From Antedon mediterranea (lineage: Eukaryota; Echinodermata; Crinoidea; Comatulida; Antedonidae), in contig NC_092670.1 in assembly GCF_964355755.1 (NCBI RefSeq), forward strand, positions 30,617,795 to 30,681,794: a stretch of 64,000 bases of DNA. The letters are read 5' to 3'. Within the stretch, counting starts at the first letter, position 1. Each line of letters starts with the position of its first letter. The translations under genes were made by a program, and so were the position numbers. Below the pieces are notes generated by a model. The model worked only from the letters and a program-made list of their open reading frames with translations, made no database searches and was not told the origin of the DNA. This document shows, in pieces, positions 1-12,299 of the stretch.

Positions 1-761
1 GTAATAGAATCGTTTGTGTTAGAAGAAACTTTCCTTGTTTGCGTTGTCGTAGAACTTGTGTGACTTTCCATTATTTGTTTTCTCGTCCTACGTTGTAGTT
101 CAAAATCTGAGGTGTCGATGGCAATTTGCGTTCTTTTTAGTTCATATATTTCGTCTTTAGCTATGGATAAGCTACGCTCCGTTTCTGTAACTTGTTGACG
201 TAATGTCTTTATTTGTTCTTCCTTGTTCATTGTCCGTTTTTCCCATAACCTCCAAGACTCAAAGTCAAGTTTCAGATTTTTGTTTTCCTTCTCCAATTTT
301 TTCATTCTTTCATTAGATTTGTCGATATCAGCTCTAATTTTAGAAATGTCATCATTTTTTTTGGGACAGTGTATTTTTAGATGCCTTTGTTTCTGAGACT
401 CAACCTCAGATTTTAGTGATTTGTTTTCTGTTCTGAGATTTTCATTTTCTGTTCTTACAATTTGTAGCTTAAGCTCATAGTTTTCTTCCATATAGTTGAC
501 AATAATATTGTTAAACCTTTTATCAAAGGTTCCAGGATGTTGCTCATTTATTGAAGGGAATTCATCGCAGATTCTCAATAAGGTTGGCGGAGAACAAGCA
601 GTTTGTGAGTTTGGCTTAGAATCCATTTTTGTTAGTGTTGGAGGAGAATCAGATATGTCGATCCTCTCCATTTCTTTTTCCATATGTATACCATTTGTAT
701 TAGCTTGGCATTTGTATATCTTCTTTTTTTCGTTTTTCTTTTTCTGTTTCTTATCAGCCAT
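1..761 (-). CDS. Coiled-coil ORF, probable LINE ORF1, partial at window edge
   Basis: Reading the minus strand from an ATG at 761-759, the frame stays open to base 1 (about 253 codons), so the C terminus lies outside the window. The N-terminal 20 residues are almost all Lys/Asn/Glu. From about residue 80 the protein is heptad-rich with Glu, Lys, Leu and Asn and alternates short motifs such as ENENLRTENKSLKSE, which is a strong coiled coil. Ser/Thr-rich sequence follows near the window edge. No zinc knuckle is visible. ORF1 proteins of CR1/Daphne-type LINEs in marine deuterostomes often have a coiled coil followed by an SGNH-esterase domain, so that domain may lie beyond base 1 (inference). 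A CR1/Daphne-like ORF2 tail lies next to it on the opposite strand. A host coiled-coil gene is the alternative. Confidence 0.55.
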   Translation of the reverse strand, partial: MADKKQKKKNEKKKIYKCQANTNGIHMEKEMERIDISDSPPTLTKMDSKPNSQTACSPPTLLRICDEFPSINEQHPGTFDKRFNNIIVNYMEENYELKLQIVRTENENLRTENKSLKSEVESQKQRHLKIHCPKKNDDISKIRADIDKSNERMKKLEKENKNLKLDFESWRLWEKRTMNKEEQIKTLRQQVTETERSLSIAKDEIYELKRTQIAIDTSDFELQRRTRKQIMESHTSSTTTQTRKVSSNTNDSI

Positions 762-1058
762 CGCCTAGTCGTATCAAAAAGCTATTGTAAACCGAGAGTC
801 GATCAAGCGTGAAGACCAAAAACAAAAGAAAACAAAAGATCTTGACAGTCCTTTCAGTGTTGCGTAATAGCTTGCACTGGGCGGCGATTCCTTTGATCTG
901 ACAAAAGGCGCTAAAAATACGTATCAATCTTCTCAGTAAAATCAGTTTAAATTTGTAAAAACAGCTAACAGAGATATTAATTAAACTTTGATATTTCTTG
1001 TAACTAAGGTCGAGATCTTCACGATCGTTGATAAGTTGATTCTTTACAAAAAAGTTTA

Positions 1059-1673
1059 ATGTCAAATATTAAAGTAGACGGAATTTATAGAGATTATATA
1101 GGTAAATCAGTTATAAAGAAAGTAAACTCAAGGGTAAAATTTTTATATAGAAATAGAAAGTACTTAACTTTCAGAGATCTTAAGTTACTAGCAAATAGTT
1201 TGGTGTTATGCCTTTATGATTATGCTTGTAGCGTGTGGTACTCTGGATTAAAAAAAACATTAAAAGTTAAATTGCAAACTGCACAAAATAAGACGGTCAG
1301 ATGTATTCTTGGTCTTGAACCAAGGGATCACATTGGGGCTAATGAATTAAACAAACTGAATTGGCTCCCAGTAGACTTAAGAGTTAAACAGATAAAACTT
1401 TGTCACATGTATCGTATTATTAATGGATTAAGCCCTACGTTTATGAATGATGGTATTAGTAGAGCAAATGTAATTCACCAGTACAATACTAGATTTGCAA
1501 CTCAATCAATTTATAGACCATATATAGGTAACCACTCCCAAACAACCTTTGTTAACACGGCAATAACGTCATGGAATCACCTGCCAAAATTGATACAGTG
1601 TTCAGAAACCATCAATCAATTCAAAAGAAATATCAGGAAACATCTCAAAGAGGTTATGCTTGAAAGATTATAA
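1059..1673 (+). mobile_element. LINE ORF2 C-terminal fragment (CR1/Daphne-like)
   Basis: The 204-codon frame matches the region after the catalytic core of CR1/Daphne-group reverse transcriptases. It has a VNSRVKFLYRNRKYL block, LYDYACSVWYSGL, a KLQTAQNKTVRCILGL block, NWLPVDLRVKQ, an HQYNTRFA block, and a final SWNHLPKLIQ/FKRNIRKHL stretch. The endonuclease and the catalytic FADD part are absent, so the copy is 5' truncated. The frame is intact to its stop. The first ATG is only the first Met in the fragment, not a real start. The 3'UTR continues to about 1860. The ORF1-like frame at 1-761 faces away from it. Confidence 0.8.
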
Positions 1674-1860
1674 TTTATATTTATATTGTTACTACATGTG
1701 TTATTGTTTATTGTAAATGTTTATTCTTATGGTGTTTTTATCCTTAAGGGCCACAATGGAAATAAGTTTGACCTTTGGTTACTTTTTTGTGTTACCCTGA
1801 ATTCATTCTTTGTATTTTTTTTATGTTGTGTTATTTTATGAATTCGAATAAAGAAGAGAA
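1674..1860 (+). mobile_element. LINE 3'UTR with poly(A) signal
   Basis: AT-rich tail directly after the ORF2 stop, with AATAAA at 1847-1852 shortly before the apparent end of the LINE copy. No clear poly(A) tract or target-site duplication is visible, so the end point is approximate. Confidence 0.5.
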
Positions 1861-2794
1861 TGGTCGATTTAATTTATTTGAGTAACCTACTATACGATCG
1901 TTTTTCGTGGGGGACCAACGTAACGGCTTAGCATTACAATACACTGACTGGAGCCTACCTGATGATCAATTTGAAAAACCAAGTTTCAACACAGATTTCA
2001 ACTCCGATGCAGGTTTATTTAAGTTCAGCAGTTTTCGTATGTCTTCAGTGCTATCTATATTAAAAATCCGTTGATTAAGAACTGAGATTTTTCGATGTTT
2101 TTAGAGCAGCAGTATTAGAAAATTTTAAAAACCAACCGTTGTTTCACGCCCTCAATCAATCCTACTTTGATGAACGATATTTTGGTTTTGTTCATTTAAT
2201 TATAAAAAATAATTAGTGTATGCATAATAACAATGCATTGTGTACCTGTTTCATATTTTTTTATTTTTTTTTATTTCATACTTTGGGAGATACCATTTAT
2301 TTAAAAAGGGGTGTTTTTCACTTTTTTTAAATTGTTCAATGCAACTAAACTTTACTTCACCATAACGCCCAAAGTGGTGTATTTTTTTAGTTGATTTATT
2401 ACAAATAGGTAGTTCTAATGTTTAATAATTACTGGGGTATTATTAAAATCTACAAGCAGTGTTGCGAAAAACATAGGCATTTTTATATTAAAAAAAACAT
2501 GGTATATATATAGTAAAAACATTTTATTTTCTTTGATTATTTCATTTGAAACGCATTGGTCAGAAAAATTCTTAATGTTTTATATAGTTCTAGTTGTGTT
2601 GTGAGAAAAAACTAATATTTTTAATTATAGATTCTGTAATTCCCAGTTTTAATGTCATTTTATCGGTTATATCCTCTGGAAATTTGAATAAATTATCAGA
2701 TCGTTGTGAATTTTAATCTTTGCAACAGATTACTCCTCTTTTATTTTGATGCTCCTCTTTCATTTGTTTACTTTTTTTATTTGCTAACCTAAGC

Positions 2795-3145
2795 AGATCC
2801 CACCTGCCCATCCACCACCACTTTCGACTACCACCCCCCCCCCCTCCCCACACCGACTATAACCACAAAAAGATAAACTGCAACACTTTGGTCGATCATC
2901 CACTATAGAGTGTCAAATGCATGCATTCAAGCACCACCCACACTGCCGCTACTATCGCCCCAATGAATAGACGGATTCAAACTCCTCCATCCCACCCCCT
3001 CCCCCTTTCTCCAAGCCCCCACCCACCCAAAGTTAAAAATTGCAATGCAAAAGATAGGACATAAAGTTAAGTTTTTAGACCCTCGCCTTCAAACCCTTAA
3101 CTATTTAAAAGTCCTGGATCCACCACTTTCCCCTCCCCAAAATAG
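2795..3145. repeat. CCACCC/CCCCTCC-rich low-complexity tract
   Basis: Pyrimidine-rich stretch with runs of C up to about 12 and repeated CCACC and CCCTCCC blocks inside an otherwise AT-rich region. No reading frame or terminal structure was found. Confidence 0.5.
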
Positions 3146-3354
3146 AACCAATCAAAAGTCAATGATATACTCAGGTATGTTAATGCTACATAACAAATAT
3201 TGAAGCCCTGGTGTGAAATTTCATTTCATTTAAGGTCAGCATGTAAAATATCACACTTTATTATTAAATATTGGTTTTAAATTCTATATTTTTTCACTGT
3301 GATGGTTGGATCCAGTATTAATTATTAATTAATAATTATCTGATTATTATTTAA

Positions 3355-5010
3355 TTTCCCTTAGTTATGCATAGCAACAGTTACTATGGTAACTAAAATT
3401 GAGATATTCTTTAGATTTTGCATATTTATCTTATACAAATTTAAATTTGTAGATTATTAGCAGGCATGCCTTATTTGCATTTTCAAATTACCGTTTCACA
3501 AGGTCATATTCGTAAGCACTTTCTTCTGTGATTATTTTTATTCATGAAAACCCCATATTTTATTTACAGCGGCCACCTCACTTAACGGACGCACTTTGAA
3601 AAGCCTGTTTGTTCTTCCTATCTAATTAGTGCATTTGGTGCTTACCGTATAAGCAGCTGCGGGCACCTTTTTATACTAAAAATGAGATTTTTTTGTAAGC
3701 GGCCAATCGAAAAATGTGATAATTATTGCATGGACCTATGAATTAGAGGTCCATGTTTATTGTATTTCTTTATATATTAACTTTATTTTTAAGAGGTTTT
3801 AAAAACATTACTGTGAAGAGATGAGAAAACTACACAGATTTTGACCGACCATTTTTCATATGATAAAAGCTTTTAAAATTTGTCTGAAAATGTTAAAAAA
3901 TACTAAACCACCTGATTATAAATAGTAATAGGCCTACAACAATTAGCTGGAAAATTGAGAGGCTCGTTTCGTTAAGAATATCGTATATAGCCATAATACG
4001 TGATTTTGGCCCTTTATCGGCAGAACCTCTCGTAAGGGGTCACCGCCCGTAAGGGGCCACTTTCCAGGTCCCGAGGGTGGCCACTTACGGAAGGTTCAAC
4101 TGTATTAAAAAAAACAATTATCCTTAGTTACGCATAGAAACAGGTTCTAAGATAACAACAATTATACATTTTGACATAACTTGACCCAACAAATCACCCT
4201 TTCACAAGGTCAGACATTGTCTGGGATTCAGTAGGCCTACCGTAGATAAGTACATTTTAGAAAAAGTAGTAAAGCTATGTAATCAATTGGTTGTAGTCAT
4301 GAAACCTCATATTAAAAATATTGAACTTAGTTACGTATAGAAACAGTTGCTACAATACACTATAGGTAAAATGTTGATGTCATTTGACCTCAATATGTAA
4401 AATATATATTTTTTTTCATGAAAACTCAATATTTAATTTTTTTTTTTAAATATCCTTAGTTACGTAAACAGGTTTAAGATAACACGAAAGGTCAATTTTT
4501 TACCTTTATTCAGATTTTTCTGAGATTATTAGGATTCAGTATTTAAAGTAAATTTGGCAAAAAGTAGAAATGTAAAACTATGTAGAAAAAATGTTTTGTA
4601 TTTATGAAAAATCCCTTATTTTTTAGAAATTTTCGCATAGAAACAGTTACTATGGTAAAATATTGACCTCATTTGACCTCAAAATGAATGAAGGTCAAGT
4701 TTGTCATTATTAGATGCAGTAGAAGTAAAATTGAGAACAATTACAAATGCAATCAATTCTGTATTTATAAAAACGCCATTTGTTACGTTTTTTTTAAATT
4801 AATTTCCTTAGTTACACATAGGAATGGTTGCTAAGGTAACACTATAGGTAAAAAATTAAAATTGTTGAGAATTTTTATGAACTATCTTGTGAATTTTGAT
4901 CAAACATTAATAGTTGTAGTAAAGTGGGGACCTGTCCTGTTTTGCATTCTGACCACTTTTGACCTCAAATGACCTATTTACAAGGTCAGATTTTTTGGGG
5001 GGTCTTTCTG
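3355..5010. repeat. Degenerate dispersed repeat with TTAGTTACGCATAG core
   Basis: At least six diverged units begin near 3360, 4120, 4322, 4452, 4630 and 4803. Each has a core like CCTTAGTTACGCATAGAAAC followed by a GTTGCTATGGTAAC-type imperfect palindrome, and several then carry a TTGACCTCATTTGACCT block with inverted AGGTCA-like half sites. Spacing is irregular (about 120-200 bp in the dense part). No coding potential was seen. The rest of 1861-5700 is AT-rich with no gene that I can support. Confidence 0.5.
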
Positions 5011-5749
5011 TATCTCTTTACACAGAATAGATTTAAAAATTTATAAAAACCATTGACGCAATTATTTCAAAGTTTAACATTATTTTCCATCAACTAAATA
5101 TTTCAATGCAAAATACTGTTTTTCTGGCAATTAATTGAAATAAACCTGGCAACACATTCTCCTATTTTATCTAAACTATTCGTATGACTCTAGTAGCATT
5201 ATGACAAGCCACATATACATTTTATTATTGGATTAGCCATATTTAAATTGTGTTTCATGTGTTTTGTTTGTTGATATTTTGTTTGTATTTTTTTGTATTT
5301 TTCGTATTTTCCTGGCAACACAAAACATATGTACGAAATTTACCCCATTTTTGTCGTGATTATTGTTGACAAACCTATTGACTATCAAATTAAAAAACCT
5401 CATTTATTTAAAAACACCACTTTGGAAGTTATAGGTACGTTTATGAGGTATACTTTTATAAAAAAAAAATATTTTTTAAAAACACCCCTTTTTAAAATAA
5501 TGGTATCAACCAAACTTCATTTTGTAATTCTTTTTTTTTTACATTAAATGGAACTCAATACATGTTGTTTACACTGCTATAAACAAAAACTGTATACTGT
5601 AAGTAATTTTGGTTAAAATAAGTATACAAGTTTGTACTTTTTTACTATAGAAAATCTGTGAAAAATGGCAAAAACATCAACATTTGGATAATTGACCGTT
5701 GTCATGGCAACGGAGGCTAAAAATTAAAATGAATGTTGTAGATATGCTT

Positions 5750-8067
5750 TTTATTGAAATGTCTATTCATGGTAAAAATTTGAGAGAAATCCATTTTTTT
5801 ACATCTGCCACCAAATCTTTGATTTTTACAGACAATGGCTCTTAAGTGCTTCCATTTTGCGATGTTTACGTAGAACGGAGTTGACATCCGGCATAAGGGA
5901 TGGTTGGGGTTTCGCATATCGTCCGACCTCGGCGAATGATGTAACCAGACGGTAACCACCACTATCTTTTTTTGACAAGGAAAGATGGGTTAAGGTATTC
6001 GACTTGGACACCGACGTCATCGGGGCGAAAAAATACTCCCACTTCCTCAAGCTCATCAAATTTGTCCTGTAGCTCGACCAGTTTATCTCTGGAGTCGAGT
6101 ACTGAGGAACTCGACCCTACCTCTGAGGAGGCTGTACAGGTCCCATGTTAACAACAGCCTGGAATGGGCCAACAGAGCCGTTGTAGGCTTTAATCATACA
6201 ATCGAAAACAACATCGTATTCAGTAAGAATGGATTGGAATTGGGATTTCACTTTCAGTGGGAGGATATGGTCTGGATCTAACTTGACATAGTCAGAAAAC
6301 GCGACAGAGGAAGGAGGCTTACAGGGCTTAGATGGCAACTTTTGGGGAATAGCATTTTTGGCCGACAATGGCACAAAGGTGGGTCGGACTTGGCAAAAAT
6401 GTTCGTGTCGTTTGATGACCTGAGGTGTGTCGGTACAGTTTGGGATACGTACCCTTCCCGCAACAGTCAAACTTTGGACAGGTTCGGGGAAACGTACCCT
6501 TACTATGTGGTTCGAGAGCAAACACGTCATCTTGTTGGATGAAGTCAGACGGAATCGCTACCTCGATAAATTCTCCCGGCCATATAGTGGTCTCCCCTTC
6601 AGGAGCACAAAGCACACAATCACAACGAACCGTGTTATGGTGAAGGCCCTGTACCTGGGAAACATAGATGTACGTGGTACCGTCACCCAATTTAATTTCC
6701 CGCTTCGCGGGTCGGAGGGCGATATCATTTAGCTTCATAAAAGGAGTTCCGGCAAGAATGTCGACGTCAAGTTTTCCGACAACGAGACCCTCAAATTTGA
6801 ATTCCCTGTTGTCCCTTGTGAGAATAATTGTCGTTTCGCCTACGACCGGAAGTGGGGAAGATCCATCAGCCTGATGTGCAGACTGAGAGCTACTTTTAAT
6901 GGTGGCGCCAAGGGCAGTGGCAGCAGTAAAGGCAATCATTTTTCTTGTAGCCCCACTGTCGAGTATGATTCTGGCTGTGTGGTGTTGGTGAAATGTGTCA
7001 AGGTATGGGGACTGGCGAACTTGGACTCGTAAAGCTGTCGACGGTGCACTATTATCACCAGGCTCATCCGAGGTGTTATCATCATCGATGATGCCAACGA
7101 TTTGTCGGGCCTTAGCCATGTATTTCCTGTCTGACTCGGGCAAATGAGGGCATTCACTGAGGAAATGCTTGTCGTCCGATCGGCCGCTCTGTTTACAGAT
7201 AGGACAGGACTTGTGTTGGGAGAACTGTGGTCGGGAGAATGACTTCCGAGGATTGGAATTTCGGCGTGAATCAGTGAAGCGGGGTGTGAAAGCTGAAGGA
7301 GAGCGAAATGTGGATGACCGAAAAGCACGCGCATCATCCGCAGTTCGTAACTCTTCTAAGAGAGAGTCTAAAGCCTGAGAAATCTCCGGTTTCACTGACG
7401 CCAGAGTTCGAGTGCGGAGCTCAGTACCATACCTTTGCTTAACTAACTTAGGAAGGCATTTGTGGATGAGAGAGAGCCAAGTAAGAACTACCAAATTTTC
7501 CAACGAGGGTGAAAGTTCTTCGTCCTCCTGTATTTGGGCATCATGGTGGGAAATGCCCCCGTCTTGACGTAGTAAATTATCATGGACGAAAGCAACTAAG
7601 CGCTGATAGAGATCTTCCGGCCTTTCATTATCTTGTAAATGTATATAAGCAAAATCAATAAAATGGGCGCCGGTTGACTGGTGGAATCCATAATGCAGTC
7701 GGATAGTCTGCCAAATTTGAGAAAGTGAGGAGGAGCTTTTAACAATGATATTCCGGGAAATTATAGGGCAAAAATTAGCGATCTGACCGAGCATGAGTTC
7801 AAGGATAGTGAGTTTTTGTTGGGCGGTATAACGACGTGCAACAGGTACCTCCTCATTGTCGTCAGTTAAGCCGCGAAGGGGGGATGCCCTGGTTTTGGGA
7901 CGCCAAACAGAACCATCTAGGAGAAATGGGGCAAAGTTTGCATCAAGTGAGAGTGTGTAGATAAGGTTTTGCTTCCAGTTTTCGAAGGTATTTATAGTTT
8001 CATTCTTGGTTAAGCACCATTGCTTGGGTGCTCTAGTACCGGCGGCGCTACTGCAGTTTCGCACCAC
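5750..8067 (-). mobile_element. Degenerate LTR-retrotransposon gag-pol (Ty3/Gypsy-like), frameshifted
   Basis: The long minus-strand frame 8067-6328 (579 codons) encodes a gag-like N-terminal half, then a zinc-knuckle-like cluster CPICKQSGRSDDKHFLSEC (C-x2-C-x9-H-x4-C) near residue 290, then an aspartic-protease active site ILDSGATRKMI with the downstream flap region ending ILAGTPFM. The reading continues in another frame at 6530-6117 and again at 6059-5826. The last part resembles the start of a reverse transcriptase (GGYRLVTSF, then KPQPSLMPDV). Matching sequence is lost near 5750, before the catalytic Asp box. At least two frameshifts plus a stop make it inactive. RNase H and integrase are absent, and I see no LTR pair. 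Family placement rests on motif order only. Confidence 0.8.
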
Positions 8068-8782
8068 ACCGTTATATCTTCGATTTCTTACCTAAACTTT
8101 CGTTTTTTACACTCGCAACAAAATATTATGTAACATGTTTATACGATTCGACCACTTACTAAGTAATTTTTTTTAAATAACAATACTTTTCAAAACATTT
8201 TAAACAATACTGAACTCGCTGTCAACACACTGCGAAATGTTCGCCATCTTATATTTATCACTTAATTGCCAGAATTTATGCTTCATTTTACCCCAAAAAT
8301 TGTAGAAACTATAGAGGGCAGTGTTATAAAATCCGATTGAAAAGCAAGAAATGTTTTCAGCTGGCGAAATAATAAAGGCTAAATTAATATTTCATTATTA
8401 GTATTATTATTCATATTTGAATGGTTCCTATCAATGTTTTATGTACGGACTCATATCGTCGCCCTTTTGATATGTACAGCTGGTTCTTTATAAAAACCAC
8501 TTTTTGCAGTTAAAAAAAAAAACAGAAAATAAAACATACATTGATTTCTGGCAATTTTCTGATTCTAAAATGGCCACAGTTCGATCGAAGTATTCGCGAA
8601 AAAAGGAGCTGTTTTGAAAGGCATTTTTTGTTATGATAAAGGTAATTAACGGTGGCTAAATCATGGGAACATGTTACATAATGGCCCAAAATTGTATGAT
8701 GTGGGTGTGAGAAAAAAATTAAGCGAGAAATCGAAGATATAACAGTGTGGTGCGAAACTGCAGTAGCGCCGTACCGGCTATG
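8036..8782. repeat. Inverted leader repeats (head-to-head retroelement 5' ends)
   Basis: The gag start region and its upstream leader (about 8036-8290, reading -) recur in inverted orientation at about 8525-8782. The near-identical core is GGTGCGAAACTGCAGTAGCG plus the preceding ATCGAAGATATAAC. Weaker similarity continues inward through TTATGTAACATGTT and AATTGCCAGAA. The right copy has only the first codons of gag. The roughly 235-bp spacer has no recognised content. Confidence 0.6.
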
Positions 8783-9412
8783 GTAAGAAATGTATACAGA
8801 AGTCAAGGTGTTGTCAGTTGCACGTGTGAAGCAACAGCCGATCGGCGCCTGTGAAAGCGTAGAGTATGTGATGATATGCTAGCTCGATTTGTTGGGCTAG
8901 GCTTACTAGATTGGGTAGGCTACTCACCAGTACTAGTCGAATAATGGTTGATGGGCTCGTAATCGTATAGCTGCCACCACGCCAGTAAGGCAAAAGGCAC
9001 ACCACAATAAAGACGACCGGACACGTATAATAAGATCTTTATTCGTCAAAGCCAATGAAATATCACAACAATAACATAACAACCAGCGGCCGTGATATAT
9101 GTGTCAACCCAGATAGGGGGCGCTAGACTGGCGCTAATTTTAAATTTAAACAATAATTACTGCTACCAAATAATTAATGGCATGTGTTTATAATAATAAT
9201 TATTGCTTTCCTGGTACATTTTTAGGCTAGCTGGTGTGACTGAGTGACAGTCCTACAGCCTAGGCTATAGTAGATAGTATAGATAGGCCTTAATAATATT
9301 AATACATTTGTATAATAAGGTTTAATATTTTGGCTATTAGCTCTCTTGTTTGGATTTGTACTGAAGTACTGTAGATTTAAAAATTGATTTATTTTTAAAG
9401 TAAAGTATACAG
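8783..9412. other. Intergenic stretch, nothing recognised
   Basis: AT-rich sequence with several CCTAGGCTA-like words. Short frames here have no protein-like composition. No repeat ends, RNA gene or promoter could be supported. Confidence 0.4.
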
Positions 9413-9598
9413 TTGCATCTATTGTTAATCAATATGACATCAGAACCAACAATGTTCCTCAAGCCTGTAGATATCTCAAGGCCTACAATCATGACTACAA
9501 ACAAGTCTTTTGTAGACCATGACAGTGACAAAAAAAGCAAAATAATATCGCACAGCGTTGTTAGGCCATACCGTCCTGGTAGACATCAAATTAAAAAG
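9413..9598 (+). CDS. Candidate first coding exon, unknown protein
   Basis: An open frame begins at ATG 9413 (a second in-frame ATG at 9434 has an A at -3) and runs to a near-perfect donor AAAAAG|GTAGGTAA at 9598/9599, ending in phase 0. From the second ATG it encodes about 55 residues, basic towards the end (RPYRPGRHQIKK), with Ser/Thr/Pro-rich sequence before that. The next canonical phase-0 acceptor with an open frame that I noticed is at 14225. A basic arm before a helical DNA-binding exon would suit a homeodomain-like protein, but the similarity is weak. It could equally be a chance frame. Confidence 0.35.
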
Positions 9599-10299
9599 GT
9601 AGGTAAATAATCATAACCACCTCTTTAGAAAGTTTAATACACACTTCAAACAATGAAATGTGTTTGTACTCCCATATTAAAGAACAATGTTAGTATAAAA
9701 TAACTGTCAAAACAAATAATTGTAATTTATTTTATTTATGCCTCTTTTCTTTATTAAATATTTCTTCAATCAACTATTTTTCCAGGTGTCAATATTTTAT
9801 AATATTCAACATCCGACAGGTGTGGTGACATCTTGACTGGTAAATTCAAATGCTGTTTCAATTTTACATTGACATTACATATAAACTCAATTGGTCAAGT
9901 TGCTCTTTAAATATACATTGTCCCTTTGAGCATAGAATTTTTTCTTTTCTTTTGTGAGGTTCACTCACCTTTATTTCATTTCAAAACATAAATAAACAAT
10001 TTTATTATGTTTGTATATTATCTTTTTAAATATATACTATTTTCATTCATAGACATAAAGTTTCCCCTTACATCTTAAAAAAACTCTGCAAGATATCATT
10101 TACACATTTACATTACATATAATCTGAAAACAATATCAATAAATATGGAAAATCAAAGGCAACTCAATAACCAGTTGCTTGTAGAGTATAGCATTTACCA
10201 TGCTATTTTTTGTTACACTTCTTTTTATTGTTTTTTCATTTTTTTCTCTTTTTTTCTGTTTTATTTCGTCTATTTACATTTTTGTACAAATTAATTTAT

Positions 10300-11675
10300 T
10301 TACAGTAACCTTCAAAATAAAAAAATCAATAAAATACATTCATGGTATACTCTTGTGTAAGTATATGTTTTAAACATTATCCATGAGTTTTTACAGACTG
10401 ACTTATTTAATTCTGACAATATTTTTATTTTATATATAAAATATAGAGCAATTGAGTATAACTTATTTTTTATGTTGCATTCGGACCCAAAAACAAGTTC
10501 TTCAAAAGAACAGTTACTATTATCTAACTTTTTAAATATTTCATTGATTTTTTTTCCATAATAGGACATTGCTTTTACGTTTGAAAAACATGTGCTTATC
10601 ATCCTCAGTTACATCACATAACTCACATTTTCTTAATATTCCATTTAAATTATATAATTGTAAATTTGTTGGTAAAATTCTAAGAAGTAATTTGTAATTA
10701 AGTTGTGCATATTTTTTGTTTTTCTCATTGTTTACTTTTCTTGACCAAATATCAAACCAGTTTGTAATTTCAATATCAATTTCTTTTTCCCATTTGGGAA
10801 TAGTAATAGGAGCAACAAACATACCTTCTATAAAACTTGAATATATCTGTTTTGTTTTCATCTGAAATATCTTGTTTATTATTTTATAATCATCTGAATT
10901 TAATTTAACACTATCTCCATTATAATTTTTATTAAATCCAGCCAACCTTTAGGAATAGCTTGCATAAGTGTAGCGTATTCACTAAGCCAGTTTCTTTTGA
11001 CATTTAATTTTGATAAAATTTCATGTGGGTTCATTAGTCTATTGATTCTTACTAAATCATTGATCTGATTGAAACCTACATTACTCCACGTTTTATAAAA
11101 CAAAGTAGTGTTTTTACAAACAATTTCCTTATTACCCCATAGGTTTTCTTGTATAACATTATTATAAGATTTTGCCTTACTGTTTATATTTGTATTAAAT
11201 TCTGCACAACTTTTTATTACATTTGAATAAAATAAGGGCCTCTTAGCTAACAAAAACTGCCATTTCTTATATTCAAGTTTGACATATTAAACACCATATA
11301 TTCACTTCCAATCTTGTTTATATAATACAGTGGAAGTACTTTCCATTTTACATGTTTTCTACAAAGAATTCTCTTTACCCATGTGATTTTAAGTGTTTTA
11401 ACTTGAGTAGAAAAGTCTGGCATATTAATGCCACCCTCAATTATATTACCAATACATTTTTTTCTTTTTATCTTTTCATTTTTTCCATCCAAAAGAAATT
11501 CATAAGACAATTGTGTTATCCTTTTAACGACACTTTCTGGCACATCAATTATGGATGCGTTGTATATTAATGGGGCTAAAAGCTAAACTTTTTAAAACTG
11601 TGACTTTTCCAAAAATTGTAAGATTCCTTGCTTTCCAAGAGTTTAATACTTTTTCAAGGTTTGTTAATTTTTTTA
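10300..11675 (-). mobile_element. L1/Tx1-like LINE ORF2 C-terminal remnant
   Basis: Minus-strand frames in order (11675 down to 10312) show the end of an L1/Tx1-clade polymerase. There is a VLNSWKARNLTIFGKVTVLK block (maturase-like region after the RT), then SYEFLLDGKNEKIKRKK, GGINMPDFSTQVKTLKITWV, a WLSEYATLMQAIPKGW segment, and a CELCDVTEDDKHMFF remnant of the C-terminal CCHC-like zinc motif. The frames are broken by several frameshifts and stops, and the catalytic RT core is absent. A poly(T)-rich stretch below 10300 probably holds the 3'UTR. A related copy lies at 24490-25914. Confidence 0.75.
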
Positions 11676-11889
11676 GCCCAGAGCATAGAATTTAGTGAAT
11701 TTCAAAAATGTTTGTCCTGGTTTTATGCATAATAAAGCAAACCTTTGACTGGAACTTATTTTCCTACGAAATATTCATATATTATCAGTGGTTAACATTT
11801 TTTAAATATAATAATTTTGATGCTCATTTTTGATGCAGATTGAAATAAATTTTTTGACCAATATTGTTTAATCTCAGGTGATCATCTAG

Positions 11890-12290
11890 CAGACTTTAAG
11901 AAAATCAGAAGCTGCAGCACATCAAAATGCTACAATGATTAAAATCCAGTCTTTAGAAGAGAATCTTTTTCAGTGTAACTTGTGACAAAACAGTATAGTA
12001 AGATTGCAGAGACTGGCCACAGAATATATCTAAAAGAACAGAAGGTCAAAGACTTGGTCAGTACTACGTATACGCCTTTAAAATTATGTCTAAAACATAC
12101 AATACTATAAAAATTAATGTTATATTTCTTTTATATACTTTATATAGCGAACTACTTTGAATCAAGAGATAACATTTGGATCTATGTACCAAAATGGACG
12201 AAGTATTAAGGAAAAATAAAATTCCTCGACAGCAGTACCACAGAAAGGGTTTTGTGGGAAATCATGAAGTCACATCTTACTTTGATTTCA
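11890..12290 (+). mobile_element. Degenerate mobile-element ORF debris
   Basis: Two short plus-strand segments resemble parts of the uncharacterised transposon-borne proteins common in aquatic invertebrates. One is a helical stretch containing KSEAAAHQNATMIKIQSLEE near 11910-11980. The other contains PRQQYHRKGFVGNHE near 12220-12262. Stops separate them. The resemblance is from memory of the motif pattern and could be wrong. Confidence 0.3.
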
Positions 12291-12299
12291 CCTGAGATC

